Positions 7,719-16,615 are shown, counted from the stretch's first letter. The stretch: 64,000 bases of DNA from Streptomyces viridosporus (GCF_002078235.1 NZ_MSGP01000004.1:1-64000), one strand, 5' to 3'. The notes: generated by a model not told the origin, from the sequence alone. A program made the numbers and translations.

Positions 7719-9112
7719 ACGCGCGAGTCCTGCGCACCGAGCTGAAGCGCTCCATCGCCCCGTGGCCCGGCATCGTCGTCCTGGCGGGCAGCCTGGCGGT
7801 CCTCCTGCTGATCGACGGGCTCTGGTGGCAGGGTGACGCGGGATGGACGGCTCAGTGGACCTCCATGGCCCTGTGGACCCGGTACCTGCTGAGCTTCTGG
7901 TGGCCGCTCGTGGTGGGTCTGGGCGCGGTGCACGGGCTACGCGACTCCCGCTCGCGGATGGCCGAACTGCTGACGACCACGCCGTTGCCGGCCTGGCGCC
8001 GTGCGGCGCTGCCGGCCGGCGCAACGGCACTCGTGCTGACGTCCGGCTTCGGCCTCCTGGTCCTCGTAGGCGGAGTCCAGGTGGCCCTCGGCGCCACCGC
8101 CTACACGAGTCTCGGCTGGCTACCGATCTCGCTGGTGGCGGCGCTGTCCCTCGTCGCAGGGGCCGTGTTCGGCATGGGTGTCGCGCGGGCCGTGCCCTCT
8201 GCACTCACCCCGCCGGCCCTGACGGTGTTCCTCTTGCTGACGGCCCTCTCCCTGCAGCAGAGCAATGAGGAGGCGCTGCCGTCGAGCGTCGCGCCGAACC
8301 GGCTCGCCCTACTGTTCCCGGCGACTGCGGAGCCGCGGGAGATGCTGCTGACCCTGTCCGGCTCCGTCCACCTCGGCCAGACACTCTGGCTGCTCGGCCT
8401 GCTCGCCACCGGTTTCGCACTGCTGTCGGCCGCGACCCTCCGGGCCCGACTGCTCGCGGTGGCCCCCGCCCTGGCCGGCGCAGCCCTGGCCCTGCTGATC
8501 CTCCCGGCCACTCCGCGCGACACCTACGTCATCGACAAGGCCGCCGCCACCCTGGTCTGCGACGGACCGGTGTGCGTGACGCAGGCGAACCGCTCACACC
8601 TGCCTGAACTCGCGCCGCGCGGCAAGGACGCGCTGCGCGTGCTGCACGACGCCCTGGGCAACAAGGCGCCGAACTCGGTGCGGGAGGAAACCGGGCTGCG
8701 CGCGCTCGGCGACGAACGCCGACTCTCCGGCGACGCGGTGCTGGTCGACTTCGGCGACCCGCTGATCGCCCATGCGACAGGGGCGGAACTGACCCGGCTC
8801 CTGGTCGCCCAGGGCCTGGCACCGAACTGCGCACCGCGCACCCCTTGGGAGGGCGGGGGGCAGGTCGACATTCCCGTACAGAGCATCGCCGCGAGCTGGG
8901 CACTAGGCGATCACCAGCTCAAACCGCTGCAGAAGCCGGACCCCTACGCGTACTCGCAGCGTGAATGGGCGGACGCCGACGTCGCCTGGCAACGGCTGAT
9001 GGCGTTGTCACCGGCCGAGCAGCGCTCGCGGATCGCCGAGGTGCACGCCGCCGCTCTCTCCTGCACGGCCCACGACGAGCTTTCGGTGTTGGCGGGGAAG
9101 GCGTCGCAATGA
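7715..9112 (+). CDS. ABC exporter membrane subunit
   Basis: The GTG start overlaps the ATPase stop. The 465-residue protein has about six to seven hydrophobic helices in the first 300 residues. One early helix is GIVVLAGSLAVLLLIDGLWW, and another segment is LVLTSGFGLLVLVGGVQVAL. A soluble extracytoplasmic C-terminal region of ~165 residues contains paired Cys (TLVCDGPVCVT). The position between the ATPase and another membrane gene identifies it as the translocating partner. The large C-terminal domain is unusual for ABC-2 permeases and may bind substrate or a partner outside the membrane. Confidence 0.8.
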   Translation: MNARVLRTELKRSIAPWPGIVVLAGSLAVLLLIDGLWWQGDAGWTAQWTSMALWTRYLLSFWWPLVVGLGAVHGLRDSRSRMAELLTTTPLPAWRRAALPAGATALVLTSGFGLLVLVGGVQVALGATAYTSLGWLPISLVAALSLVAGAVFGMGVARAVPSALTPPALTVFLLLTALSLQQSNEEALPSSVAPNRLALLFPATAEPREMLLTLSGSVHLGQTLWLLGLLATGFALLSAATLRARLLAVAPALAGAALALLILPATPRDTYVIDKAAATLVCDGPVCVTQANRSHLPELAPRGKDALRVLHDALGNKAPNSVREETGLRALGDERRLSGDAVLVDFGDPLIAHATGAELTRLLVAQGLAPNCAPRTPWEGGGQVDIPVQSIAASWALGDHQLKPLQKPDPYAYSQREWADADVAWQRLMALSPAEQRSRIAEVHAAALSCTAHDELSVLAGKASQ

Positions 9113-9681
9113 GGTGGCTGATCCTGTACGCCCGTTCACGACAGGTGCCCACCTCGGCCGCAGCGGTCGCGCTCGTCGCGCTGGCGGCGTGGGCCTTCAA
9201 CCAGGACGGCGCCGGCCCGGTGAACCTGGGGATCGCGGTCCTGATCCTCACCGCGAACGTGGCGGCCGCTTCCGTCGGGCTCGGTGGGCGGGACGTCGCG
9301 CTGGATCGGACGGCCGCGATCTGGTGGATGCCCCGGCGGGCGGCGCACGTGCTGCTGGCCGGCGCGGTCGCCGGGGCGGCTCTGCTGGCGGTCCAGGCAG
9401 CTGGAGCCAAGCTCGCCCCGGCCGCGCTCGTCGTCCGCGACAGCGCTGGCTTGGTCGGCCTGGCCGCGCTCGGGGCGGTGCTCTGCGGGGCCCAGTTCGC
9501 ATGGACCCTACCGGTCGGCTGGGTCGCGTTCACCCTCCTCGTCCCGGCTCCGCCCGGCATCGCGGGAGAGGTGAGCGGCTGGATGATCATTTCCCCCGCT
9601 ACGACGGCCTCCACCGCGACCGCGTGGGCCCTGCTGGCGACCGGCACCGTGCTGTACGCCGCAGCAGGACCGAGACGGTAA
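9109..9681 (+). CDS. Multi-pass membrane protein, last gene of the exporter operon
   Basis: It overlaps the previous gene by ATGA and encodes 190 residues with about six hydrophobic segments (for example SAAAVALVALAAWAF and AAHVLLAGAVAGAALLAV). No family motif was recognised. Its position in an overlapping operon, followed at once by strong hairpins, suggests a second permease or accessory subunit of the ABC exporter. Confidence 0.75.
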   Translation: MRWLILYARSRQVPTSAAAVALVALAAWAFNQDGAGPVNLGIAVLILTANVAAASVGLGGRDVALDRTAAIWWMPRRAAHVLLAGAVAGAALLAVQAAGAKLAPAALVVRDSAGLVGLAALGAVLCGAQFAWTLPVGWVAFTLLVPAPPGIAGEVSGWMIISPATTASTATAWALLATGTVLYAAAGPRR

Positions 9682-9697
9682 CGGACGCGCCCCGCGC

Positions 9698-9738
9698 TGA
9701 GCGCTTCAGTTGGCGAAACTCGCCAACTGAAGCGCTCA
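9698..9738. terminator. Perfect 19-bp hairpin ending the sigma/ABC operon
   Basis: Bases 9698-9716 and 9720-9738 are perfect reverse complements with a three-base loop (AAC). The hairpin lies 17 bases after the last stop codon. A U-tract is missing, as is usual for actinobacterial terminators. It may act for transcripts arriving from either side. Confidence 0.75.
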
Positions 9739-9744
9739 GTCACG

Positions 9745-9770
9745 GCCCCGGACCGCAGCAGGTCCGGGGC
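9745..9770. terminator. Second, GC-rich hairpin in tandem
   Basis: GCCCCGGACC at 9745-9754 and GGTCCGGGGC at 9761-9770 pair perfectly around a six-base loop. It follows seven bases after the first hairpin, forming a tandem terminator. Confidence 0.6.
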
Positions 9771-9844
9771 TCGTTCGCGTACCCGCGGGGGTTCGGATGT
9801 TCATGCACGCGACGCCGCGCCCAACGAACACCGTCGCGTACGGG

Positions 9845-10069
9845 TTACGACGCGCGCGGTGGCCGGGCAAGCCGGTGCAGAGTGCGGCACGGCATGTCCT
9901 CCTCCACGCCGATGCCCAGGCACACGAAAAGTTCGGTGTCCTTCTTCTGCACCGCGACCGCGGCCCGCGCCGCGTCTTCCTCGTCCGGGTAGATCCAGAG
10001 GCTGGCCCGTCCCGTGTCTCCAAAGACGGCCATGTCCAAGAAGCCCTGTCTCTCCCGGTCGGTCTTCAC
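9845..10069 (-). CDS. Small hypothetical protein
   Basis: The GTG-started frame encodes 74 residues (DMAVFGDTGRASLWIYPDEE, then a helical AARAAVAVQKKDTELFVCLG segment) with the composition of a real folded protein. The same frame stays open upstream without a start codon and still looks coding (FELAVRFEVKTDRE). The gene may therefore be 5'-truncated or may use an unrecognised start. No family was recognised, and no ribosome-binding site precedes the GTG. The rest of 9771-10287 shows no other convincing gene. Confidence 0.35.
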   Translation of the reverse strand: MKTDRERQGFLDMAVFGDTGRASLWIYPDEEDAARAAVAVQKKDTELFVCLGIGVEEDMPCRTLHRLARPPRAS

Positions 10070-10244
10070 CTCGAAGCGGACCGCCAGCTCGAACGGTTGA
10101 GGCGCCCGCCCGTACTGTGCGACATCCCGTGAGTTCCCCTGAGCTCTGCTGACTCCCTGGGCCCGTGGCCGGGGGGTTCTTCCTCCTTCGTGTGCTCTGG
10201 TGGCCTGTGACGTAACTTCGGGATTTCTGAAGCGTTCTCATCTC

Positions 10245-10267
10245 GTCCGACCGACCTGTAGTCGGAC
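10245..10267. promoter_or_regulatory. Inverted repeat upstream of the recombinase trio
   Basis: GTCCGAC (10245-10251) and GTCGGAC (10261-10267) form a 7-bp inverted repeat with a nine-base spacer, ending 20 bases before the TTG start at 10288. Its position between promoter and ribosome-binding site (AGGCGAGGAG, 10271-10280) suits an operator, possibly for the HTH protein encoded by the second gene of the trio. Confidence 0.3.
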
Positions 10268-10287
10268 CGAAGGCGAGGAGGCTCGGG

Positions 10288-11367
10288 TTGGCGGCGCTGG
10301 CAGTCGTACGGGACCTGGGTGATCACTGGGCGCCCGCGTCGGCGGAGGAACTGGAGCGGTTCGAGACCGACGTGCTGTCAGGATTCGTTCTCGCGCGGGC
10401 CTCGGCAGGGCTGGCGGACGGCACCATTCGCGGGGACGTCGGTCACCTGGATCAGATCAGGTCCTGGTTCGGCCGACCGTTGTGGGACATGGAGCCCGCC
10501 GACGCGGATGCGTACTTCGGGAAGGTACTGCGGCACTCGCCCAGCGGCACCCGGCTGGGCCGGTCACAGGCGCTGAGTACGTACTTCATGTTCCTGGAGC
10601 TGCGGCACAAGGTCGAGATCCACCGGATGACCGGCCGGGTGGTCGAGTGCCCGATCGACGAGATGAACCGGCCGCGCGGGGCCAAGGATGCACAGTTGCG
10701 GATCCCGCCGAGCGAGCCGGAGGTCGGGGCGCTGTTCACGGGCTGGGGTGGCGAGCTGGCGACCTGCAGGAAGTTCGCCCCGACCGCCCGGAACTACACC
10801 GCCTCGAAGCTGATGTCCCAGGTCGGCCTGCGGGTGAGCGAGGCATGCGGCCTCGACCTGGACGACATCAAGTGGGACCTGGGCCGCTTCGGCAAGCTCC
10901 ACGTCCGCCACGGCAAGGGCACCCGCGGCTCGGGGCCGCGTGAGCGGATGGTGCCGCTGATCAACGGTGCCGACCGGACGCTGCGGTGGTTCATCGAGGA
11001 CGTGTGGGGTCAGTTCGACGACGATCACACACGGCCTGGTGCCCCGCTGTTCCCGAGTGAGCGGAAGAACACCGACGGTTCCGCACGCCGGGTCGGCGAC
11101 GACGCCCTGCGCAACGGTCTCGACAACGCCGTCGAGGCTCATCTGCCGGGCTGGACAGACAGGTTGACGCCGCACGTCCTGCGGCATTTCTGCGCGTCCC
11201 AGCTCTATGGGAATGGGCTGGACTTGCTCGCGATCCAGGAGGTTTTGGGACATTCCTGGATTGCCATCACGATGCGGTATATCCACGTGCAGCAGACCCG
11301 GGTCGAGGACGCCTGGGTCGCCGGGATGGAACGGGCCGCGAAGCGGCTGGAAGGGCTGGCCCGATGA
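10288..11367 (+). CDS. Tyrosine recombinase (integrase), first gene of a recombinase trio
   Basis: TTG start at 10288, seven bases after GAGGAG. The 359-residue product has an N-terminal SAM-like core-binding region (to about 140) and a catalytic domain. The domain holds the full active-site set: Arg182 (GLRVSEACGLDLDD), His296 and Arg299 (LTPHVLRHFCAS), His322 (VLGHSWIAI) and the nucleophile Tyr331 (TMRYIHVQ). It should therefore cut and rejoin DNA. It overlaps the next gene by ATGA, and the three genes look like one mobile unit. The attachment site was not identified. Confidence 0.9.
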   Translation: MAALAVVRDLGDHWAPASAEELERFETDVLSGFVLARASAGLADGTIRGDVGHLDQIRSWFGRPLWDMEPADADAYFGKVLRHSPSGTRLGRSQALSTYFMFLELRHKVEIHRMTGRVVECPIDEMNRPRGAKDAQLRIPPSEPEVGALFTGWGGELATCRKFAPTARNYTASKLMSQVGLRVSEACGLDLDDIKWDLGRFGKLHVRHGKGTRGSGPRERMVPLINGADRTLRWFIEDVWGQFDDDHTRPGAPLFPSERKNTDGSARRVGDDALRNGLDNAVEAHLPGWTDRLTPHVLRHFCASQLYGNGLDLLAIQEVLGHSWIAITMRYIHVQQTRVEDAWVAGMERAAKRLEGLAR

Positions 11368-11693
11368 GGTGGAACCTGCGGCTGACCGCCGCGAACAAGG
11401 GTATCTGGAAGGCGTCCGAGCTTCAGCGGAGCCTGGCCGAGCACGGCTTGGTGATCTCGGCCGGAAAGATGTCCGGGCTGTGGTCCGGCCAGCCGGTCTC
11501 CCTCAAGCTGGACGACCTGGACGTCATCTGCGTCGTGCTGGGCTGCGAGATCGGCGACCTGTTGGTCCCGGAACCGCAGAAGGTTACCCGCCCCGGCGAG
11601 GAGAACATCAGCCGGACCGCTGTCGGTGCCGCCGCACCGGTTCCGGCGGTGGTGCCCAAGCGTCGCGACGGCCGGTCGCTGCCGCCTGCATGA
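11364..11693 (+). CDS. Small HTH (Xre/Cro-like) regulator in the recombinase trio
   Basis: This 109-residue protein starts with RWNLRLTAANKGIWKASELQ and continues LAEHGLVISAGKMSGLWSGQP and LDDLDVICVVLGCEIGDLL. That is the five-helix HTH layout of Cro/C1-type proteins, with a Pro-rich C-terminal tail. It is coupled by four-base overlaps to recombinase genes on both sides. Likely roles are control of the trio or action as an accessory factor (excisionase-like) in recombination. This is inference. Confidence 0.8.
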   Translation: MRWNLRLTAANKGIWKASELQRSLAEHGLVISAGKMSGLWSGQPVSLKLDDLDVICVVLGCEIGDLLVPEPQKVTRPGEENISRTAVGAAAPVPAVVPKRRDGRSLPPA

Positions 11694-13309
11694 GCCGGTA
11701 TCCGAAGGCCTACTACAAGCCCACCGACTCCTGCGACGGCTGCCTGGCCTGGGGCGACTTCAGCGGACGGCTCTGTCCGACCTGCTACATGTTCGGCCGC
11801 AGCCACGCGACGGCCGTCTGCACCGGCTGCCGCCGTGTCCAGCCGCTGAAGTGGGATTTCTGTCGTCTGTGCTGGTGCCAGGCCCGGTTGGGGGCCCAGG
11901 CCGCTGTCGACCAGCTGGCCGCGGAGGCCGATGTGAGGGCGCGCCTCAACGCGGTCCGGCACCATCAACTGTTCTTCATGGGCATGCACCACCGCAACGG
12001 ATCGGCACCCGCCCCTCGGCGGCGCGGCGGACGGCGGGGCGCCCCTCGCAAGCCGCCGCCCGCGCCGGCCTGGCGGCCGAATGCCGACTGGAGACAGCTG
12101 CCGCTGTTCGGACAGGTCCCGCGCGACTACGGCCTCCTCGACCCCTCCGGCGTCGACTTGACCAGCCCCTGGCTGACCTGGGCGAAGTACCTCGCTCACC
12201 GGTTCGCCGAGGCACGGGGCTGGGGACGCAACATCCGCTTCGCCGTCAACCGCGGCCTGGCCCTTGTCCTCACCGGGTACGTCGAGGGCGACGCCATCCG
12301 GCACAGCGAGATCTTCACCCCGCTCCGGTCCCGCGACCTCCCGGTCGGCCACGTCGTCACGGTCCTGGAGGAGATGGGGATCTTCGAGGACGACAGCGAA
12401 CCCTCCTTCGAGGGCTGGCTCGCCGAGCGTCTGCAGGGTCTCGCACCCGGCATCCGCTCGGAGGCCGAGCGCTGGACCCGCGTCCTGCGTGACGGTGGCC
12501 CCCGCAGCCTCCCGCGACGGGAAGGCACGGTCTGGCTCTACCTCAACCGTGTCCGGCCGGCCCTGCTGGAATGGTCGGACCGCTATGACCACCTGCGGGA
12601 AGTGACCCGCGACGACGTCCGGACCTACATTAAGACACTGCACGGCCACCACCGGCGTGACCAACTCGTGGCCCTGCGCTCGCTGTTCTCCTGGGCCAAG
12701 CGGAATGGACTGCTTTTCCGCAACCCGACCAGCCGGATCAAGGTCGGCCAGTACGAGTACGGCGTGCTCCAGCCGCTGGTCCCCGCCCAGGTCGGCCGGT
12801 CCGTCGCGGCGGCCACCACCCCGGCAACACGACTCATCCTCGCCCTCGCCGCGGTGCACGCCGCCCGGGTCGCCCAGATCGGCATGCTCATGCTCGACGA
12901 CGTCGACCTCGGCAACCGACGGCTGACCATCGCCGGACGCGTCCGCCCGCTCGACGACCTCACCCTGAAACTGCTGCTGGACTGGCTGGAGCACCGGCGA
13001 AACCGGTGGCCGAGCACCGCGAACCTCCATCTGCTGATCAACAACCAGACCGCCACCAAGACCAGCCGCGCCAGCAACCGCTGGATCAGCTCCTCGATGC
13101 GCAGCCAGGACGCGACGCTGGAGCGGCTCCGCGTCGACCGGCAGCTCGAAGAGGCCCTGACCCACGGGCCTGATCCGCTTCACCTGGCCGAGGTGTTCGG
13201 GCTCGACGAGAAGACCGCGATGCGCTACGCGGACTCCGCACGGGCACTACTGGAACAGGCAGCCGAGCACTCGGCATCGCCCTCAGGAAAAGAACTTGGC
13301 CCGGATTGA
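11690..13309 (+). CDS. Zinc-ribbon protein with degenerate tyrosine-recombinase domain
   Basis: The ATG overlaps the HTH gene stop, giving 539 residues. The N-terminus has repeated Cys pairs (CDGC, CPTC, CTGC, CRLC within residues 15-70), predicting zinc ribbons. A basic linker follows, then a core-binding-like region and a recombinase-like C-terminal domain. Alignment by eye places Arg393, Arg481 and Tyr513 at catalytic positions. The first His is replaced by Glu478 (ERLRVDRQL) and the second by Leu505 (VFGLDEKTAMRYA). It may be a structural or target-selecting partner rather than an independent recombinase. Its 3' end overlaps the minus-strand gene at 13225. Confidence 0.75.
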   Translation: MSRYPKAYYKPTDSCDGCLAWGDFSGRLCPTCYMFGRSHATAVCTGCRRVQPLKWDFCRLCWCQARLGAQAAVDQLAAEADVRARLNAVRHHQLFFMGMHHRNGSAPAPRRRGGRRGAPRKPPPAPAWRPNADWRQLPLFGQVPRDYGLLDPSGVDLTSPWLTWAKYLAHRFAEARGWGRNIRFAVNRGLALVLTGYVEGDAIRHSEIFTPLRSRDLPVGHVVTVLEEMGIFEDDSEPSFEGWLAERLQGLAPGIRSEAERWTRVLRDGGPRSLPRREGTVWLYLNRVRPALLEWSDRYDHLREVTRDDVRTYIKTLHGHHRRDQLVALRSLFSWAKRNGLLFRNPTSRIKVGQYEYGVLQPLVPAQVGRSVAAATTPATRLILALAAVHAARVAQIGMLMLDDVDLGNRRLTIAGRVRPLDDLTLKLLLDWLEHRRNRWPSTANLHLLINNQTATKTSRASNRWISSSMRSQDATLERLRVDRQLEEALTHGPDPLHLAEVFGLDEKTAMRYADSARALLEQAAEHSASPSGKELGPD

Positions 13310-13575
13310 CGCGACTTGGAGTCGGCGTCAGCAGATCCTTGGGAGAGGCGCAGGCACTCATCCCAGGCTTCAAGAAAGCTCTCGTAGGTGTTGAGGCGTT
13401 CTTGGCGCATCCAGTGACCGTGCTCGACGGCACCTTGGTCCTGTACTTGCCGCCGGACGGCTTCGGCGTTCTTTTCCGCGCCGAACTTAGCTGCCCGCGC
13501 CCCAACAACCGCTCCCAAGCCGGTTGCCCCTAACCCGATCACTGCGATGGCGAGAGGAACCACGAAATCCGTCAC
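13225..13575 (-). CDS. Small membrane-anchored protein, probably C-terminally truncated by the recombinase element
   Basis: The 116-residue frame starts with one transmembrane helix (FVVPLAIAVIGLGATGLGAVVG). A charged helical region follows (EKNAEAVRRQVQDQ, then HWMRQERLNTYESFLEAWDECL), resembling small Streptomyces membrane proteins of unknown function. The last ~30 residues lie antisense to the recombinase gene or just beyond its stop codon at 13309, and lose the helical pattern. The element boundary therefore probably lies near 13310 and has replaced the native C-terminus. Confidence 0.55.
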   Translation of the reverse strand: MTDFVVPLAIAVIGLGATGLGAVVGARAAKFGAEKNAEAVRRQVQDQGAVEHGHWMRQERLNTYESFLEAWDECLRLSQGSADADSKSRQSGPSSFPEGDAECSAACSSSARAESA

Positions 13576-13649
13576 GGCGGCACATCATGGCTGCTCAATC
13601 AGTTCAAGGGAACACCGCGTCGTGCGGCCTGACAGCAGGACCAACGGCA

Positions 13650-13769
13650 TCACAGCTCGTCAATCAACCGCGAATACATGAACATGTCCCGGCGTTCGTC
13701 CCCCACCTGTTGCCATCCACGCAGCACCGAGCGCAACCCGCGCGGAGCAACCTCACCGCTGCTTCATCA
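13650..13769 (-). pseudogene. C-terminal fragment of an unidentified gene
   Basis: The minus strand encodes about 35 residues (GLRSVLRGWQQVGDERRDMF, then MYSRLIDEL and a stop) that look like the end of a real protein. In-frame stops lie just upstream and no start codon is usable. It may be the tail of an acyltransferase-like gene, but that is a guess. Confidence 0.3.
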
Positions 13770-13811
13770 ATGACGACAGAGGGTGTCGGGTTTACGGCCG
13801 ACGATGGACGT

Positions 13812-14333
13812 ATGCGCGAAACCCCAGAAGAACTCAACAAGCTCCAGTCCCTCCTCGACTCCTCCCTCTCCGGCTCGACCGCACACCTCCGCTCGATCGT
13901 CGAGGGCCGCACCATCACGGCGGCGCAGCTCACCGGGGTCCTCACCGGCATGTGCACGCTCGCCCTCTCCACGGTGACCGCAAAGGGCGAACCGCGGATC
14001 AGCGGCGCCGACGGGCACTTCCTGCACGGCCGGTGGCACTTCGGCACGGCGCGCAACGCCGCCAAGGCCCGTCATCTCGCGGCCCGTCCGGCCGCCAGCG
14101 TCGCGCACATGCGCGGCGAGGACCTCGGCGTGTTCACCCACGGCACGGTGGAGGAGCTGAACCCCGAGGACGCCGAGACCACGGCTGACTGGCAGGAACT
14201 CCTCGCCTACTTGAAGGACTTCTACGGCGACGACGACGCCTTCGACTGGAACCGCGAGGTCGTCTACTACCGGCTGAACCCGCACTGGATGACCGTCTAC
14301 GCCCCCGACCTCGACAAGCTCACCGGCACGTGA
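13812..14333 (+). CDS. Pyridoxamine 5'-phosphate oxidase-family flavoprotein
   Basis: The ATG at 13812 gives 173 residues with the split-barrel flavin/F420-binding pattern. Segments include CTLALSTVTAKGEPRISGAD, LHGRWHFGTARNAAKARHL (cofactor phosphate-binding) and ARPAASVAHMRGEDLGVFTHG, ending in YYRLNPHWMTVYAPD. Members of this family bind FMN or F420 and reduce small molecules or act in heme metabolism. The substrate cannot be assigned. It stands alone between remnants, so it is probably a monocistronic host gene. Confidence 0.82.
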   Translation: MRETPEELNKLQSLLDSSLSGSTAHLRSIVEGRTITAAQLTGVLTGMCTLALSTVTAKGEPRISGADGHFLHGRWHFGTARNAAKARHLAARPAASVAHMRGEDLGVFTHGTVEELNPEDAETTADWQELLAYLKDFYGDDDAFDWNREVVYYRLNPHWMTVYAPDLDKLTGT

Positions 14334-15036
14334 CGCCGGGCCCGTCGACGAGGGCCTGCACCTGCGCTTACGTGGGTGCGGGGCCGGTCGACGGCGCGCC
14401 GTCGCGTACCGCCAGCGCCGTGGCGACGGCCTCGCCCAGCGCCCGCCGGTACAGCAGCGACCCGAGGCTGCCCCGCCCCCAAGCTCTCAACTCCGCTTCG
14501 CTGCGTTCGAGCAGGGGGCCGCTCGGCGTCTTGCCGGTCCAGGGGACCAGGAACGGCAAGGTCGCGAGTTGGCCCCGAACCCACGGAAGCAACTCCGCAG
14601 AGCACGACGACGGACCCTTGAGTTCCCACCGAGAACCCTTCAGTTTGCGTGAACTTACGGGACTCAAGGCCCTGTTCTCCCGAAACTACGGCGAAGTGAC
14701 AAGTAGCGCTCATGCAGAGAGTCGGCCAATAGCTCGGCCACCGCGCGGCAGCAGGTGCTCCCCCTCCGCCACGGTCTATGGGTGCGGTCTGCTCGCGCGC
14801 GTGCATCCATGACGGCGGCTGGACAGCGACTGGCCCGTGCCGGGTGGCCGCCGCTGTGGCACCCGAACAGGTGTCGGTCGTGCGTTGCGGCGTTCCCCGC
14901 TCCGACCGCACCGCGGAGCCGGGACCCAATGGGCATCATGTTTGCCCAGTTCAGAGACTGTCCACTTTTTTCCTACCTCTTCTGTGGACCGGCCAAAGCT
15001 GGATTGGGACCGAGGTCGGGCGCAAGAGTGTTGCCC
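14334..15036. other. Intergenic stretch without a convincing gene
   Basis: About 700 bases. The best candidate is a minus-strand frame at 14368-14667 (99 codons), whose last part (GSLLYRRALGEAVATALAVR) looks protein-like. Its start region is poor and several overlapping frames are equally long. No hairpins, RNA genes or transposon ends were recognised. Confidence 0.4.
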
Positions 15037-15240
15037 ATGACAGTTACTCGTTACCGCGTGCTGGTAGTCGTCTTGGTGGGTCTCCTTGCTGCGGCCGTCG
15101 CCGTGATCCTCGCCGCGCTCGACAAGCACGCCGTTACGGATGCCATCCGGAACGCTGGCGTCGCATTTGGCGGGACCACCACGCTGGGCCTGTTGCTGAG
15201 CACCGCACTCAAGGACAACCCCGGCCAGGGGGTTCAGTGA
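15037..15240 (+). CDS. Small two-helix membrane protein
   Basis: The ATG at 15037 gives 67 residues: a first helix YRVLVVVLVGLLAAAVAVIL, a short charged turn (DKHAVTDAIRNAG), and a second hydrophobic stretch (GGTTTLGLLLSTAL). Similar tiny membrane proteins are common in Streptomyces and uncharacterised. The upstream context is poor and no clear ribosome-binding site is present. Confidence 0.5.
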   Translation: MTVTRYRVLVVVLVGLLAAAVAVILAALDKHAVTDAIRNAGVAFGGTTTLGLLLSTALKDNPGQGVQ

Positions 15241-15306
15241 CCCCTTACTGGAGCGAGGGCATGTATGTGGAGCCCACCTCAGACCAACCCGGCGACGAGA
15301 AGTGGT

Positions 15307-16206
15307 TTAAGAGGGCGTTTATGCAGGTCAAGACCTATATGCGGCTCTCGTCCCTGACCTGCTTTGAGGGCCTTCATCCCATAGGCAGCGAATGACGCTC
15401 TTCACGGTGAATGCTCGGTCATCCGTCTCGTTCGCTTCTACACCGGGAAGTCCGTCCGGTGTGAAGTTGCCGCGGAATCGCCCAATGAACAGCGGAACCG
15501 AGCACTCCGCCTCACCCATGATCACGCTACGTCGTGAGCGAGCGCAAGCCGTACCCCAGCGACCTGTCCGACGCCCGATGGGCCCTGATCGAGCCGACCC
15601 CGGCGGCCTGGAGAAAGGCCCGGCTCGACCGCAGGCCAACCGGGCAGACAGCCAAAGTCGAATTACGGGACGTTTTTAGCGCGATCCTCTATATAAACCG
15701 CACGGGAATCCCCTGGAAATACCCCCCGCATGACTTCCCGAACCACGCCACTGTCTATGCCTACTACGCGGCCTGGCGCGACGAGGGAATCTTCGCCCGG
15801 CTCAATGACGACCTGACCGGACTGGCCCGCGTGAAGGAAGGGCGCAAGCCCGAGCCGACCGCCTCCGTGATCGACACCCAGAGCGTGAAGACTTCCACCA
15901 ACGTGCCCGTGACCCGCCAGGGAACGGACGCCGCGAAGAAGATCGTCGGCCGGAAGCGCGGCATCCTCACCGACACGATCGGCCTCACCCTCGCCGTGAC
16001 CGTCACCGCCGCCGGCCTCTCGGAGAACGCCCTGGGAATCCGCCTCCTCGACCAGGCGAAAGAGACCTACCCGACCATCGCGAAAAGCTGGGTCGACACC
16101 GGCTTCAAGAACGCCGTCGTCGAGCACGGCGCCCGCCTTGGAATCGACGTCGAAGTCGTCAATAGGAACCCGAAGACCCGCGGCTTTCAGGTCGTCAAAA
16201 GGCGCT
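15307..16206 (+). mobile_element. IS5-family insertion sequence, left part only
   Basis: The sequence TTAAGAGGGCGTT at 15307-15319 also occurs, reading inward from the opposite end, at 37079-37091 beside a related transposase remnant on the minus strand. These are therefore the left and right terminal inverted repeats of the same IS family. Here the element runs from its left end to about 16206, where it is abruptly replaced by another transposase. Confidence 0.65.
15534..16206 (+). pseudogene. IS5-family transposase, C-terminally replaced
   Basis: Residues 1-224 match actinobacterial IS5 transposases: LSDARWALIEPTPAAWRKAR, NRTGIPWKYPPHDFPNHATV, the first catalytic Asp in SVIDTQSVKTS, GRKRGILTDTIGLTLAV, and DVEVVNRNPKTRGFQVVKRR. 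The closest relative in this window is the minus-strand fragment at 37119. The expected catalytic-Glu region (WVVERSIGWI in that copy) is missing because the frame passes at about 16207 into an unrelated transposase tail. The open frame to 16496 is a chimera and should be inactive. Confidence 0.8.
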
Positions 16207-16615
16207 GGCACACGATCATGGACGGGCGGGTGCTGCGCTCGGGCGATCGTGTCGGCATCGAGCAGGAGATGTGGTCGCTGCTGGCGCTCTACCAACTCCT
16301 GCGCACGGCGATGGTCGATGCCGCCGAGTCCCGCCCAGGCACCGACCCGGACCGCTGCGGCTTCACCATCGCCCTCCAGACCGCCCGTGACCAGGTCATC
16401 AGGCCGCCGGCGTCATCGTGGACGCCACCGACCCAGTCGGCACCATCGGACGCCGCGTCCTGGCCGCACTCCTGCCGTCCCGTCGCCCCCGCGTGAGCAC
16501 CCGCAAGGTCAAATCACCGGCCTCCCGGTACGACGAACGACACGATGATGGCAGACCCGAGCACAGCCGCACCGTCACCAGCCTCGACGTCAGTGTCCTC
16601 GAACCTTCAGAACCG
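16207..16615 (+). pseudogene. IS4-type transposase, C-terminal remnant with frameshift
   Basis: From 16207 the frame encodes GRVLRSGDRVGIEQEMWSLL, LRTAMVDAAESRPGTDPDRC and FTIALQTARDQV, typical of the C-terminal third of Streptomyces IS4-group transposases. Near 16400 the homologous sequence switches frame (VIVDATDPVGTIGRRVLAAL, RVSTRKVKSPASRYDERHDD), and it fades near 16615. It is a broken tail without DDE core. Confidence 0.7.

Noticed and set aside
9801-10241. 146-codon minus-strand ORF
   Set aside because: It overlaps the better 74-codon frame in another phase and consists of low-complexity Arg/Gly/His-rich sequence.
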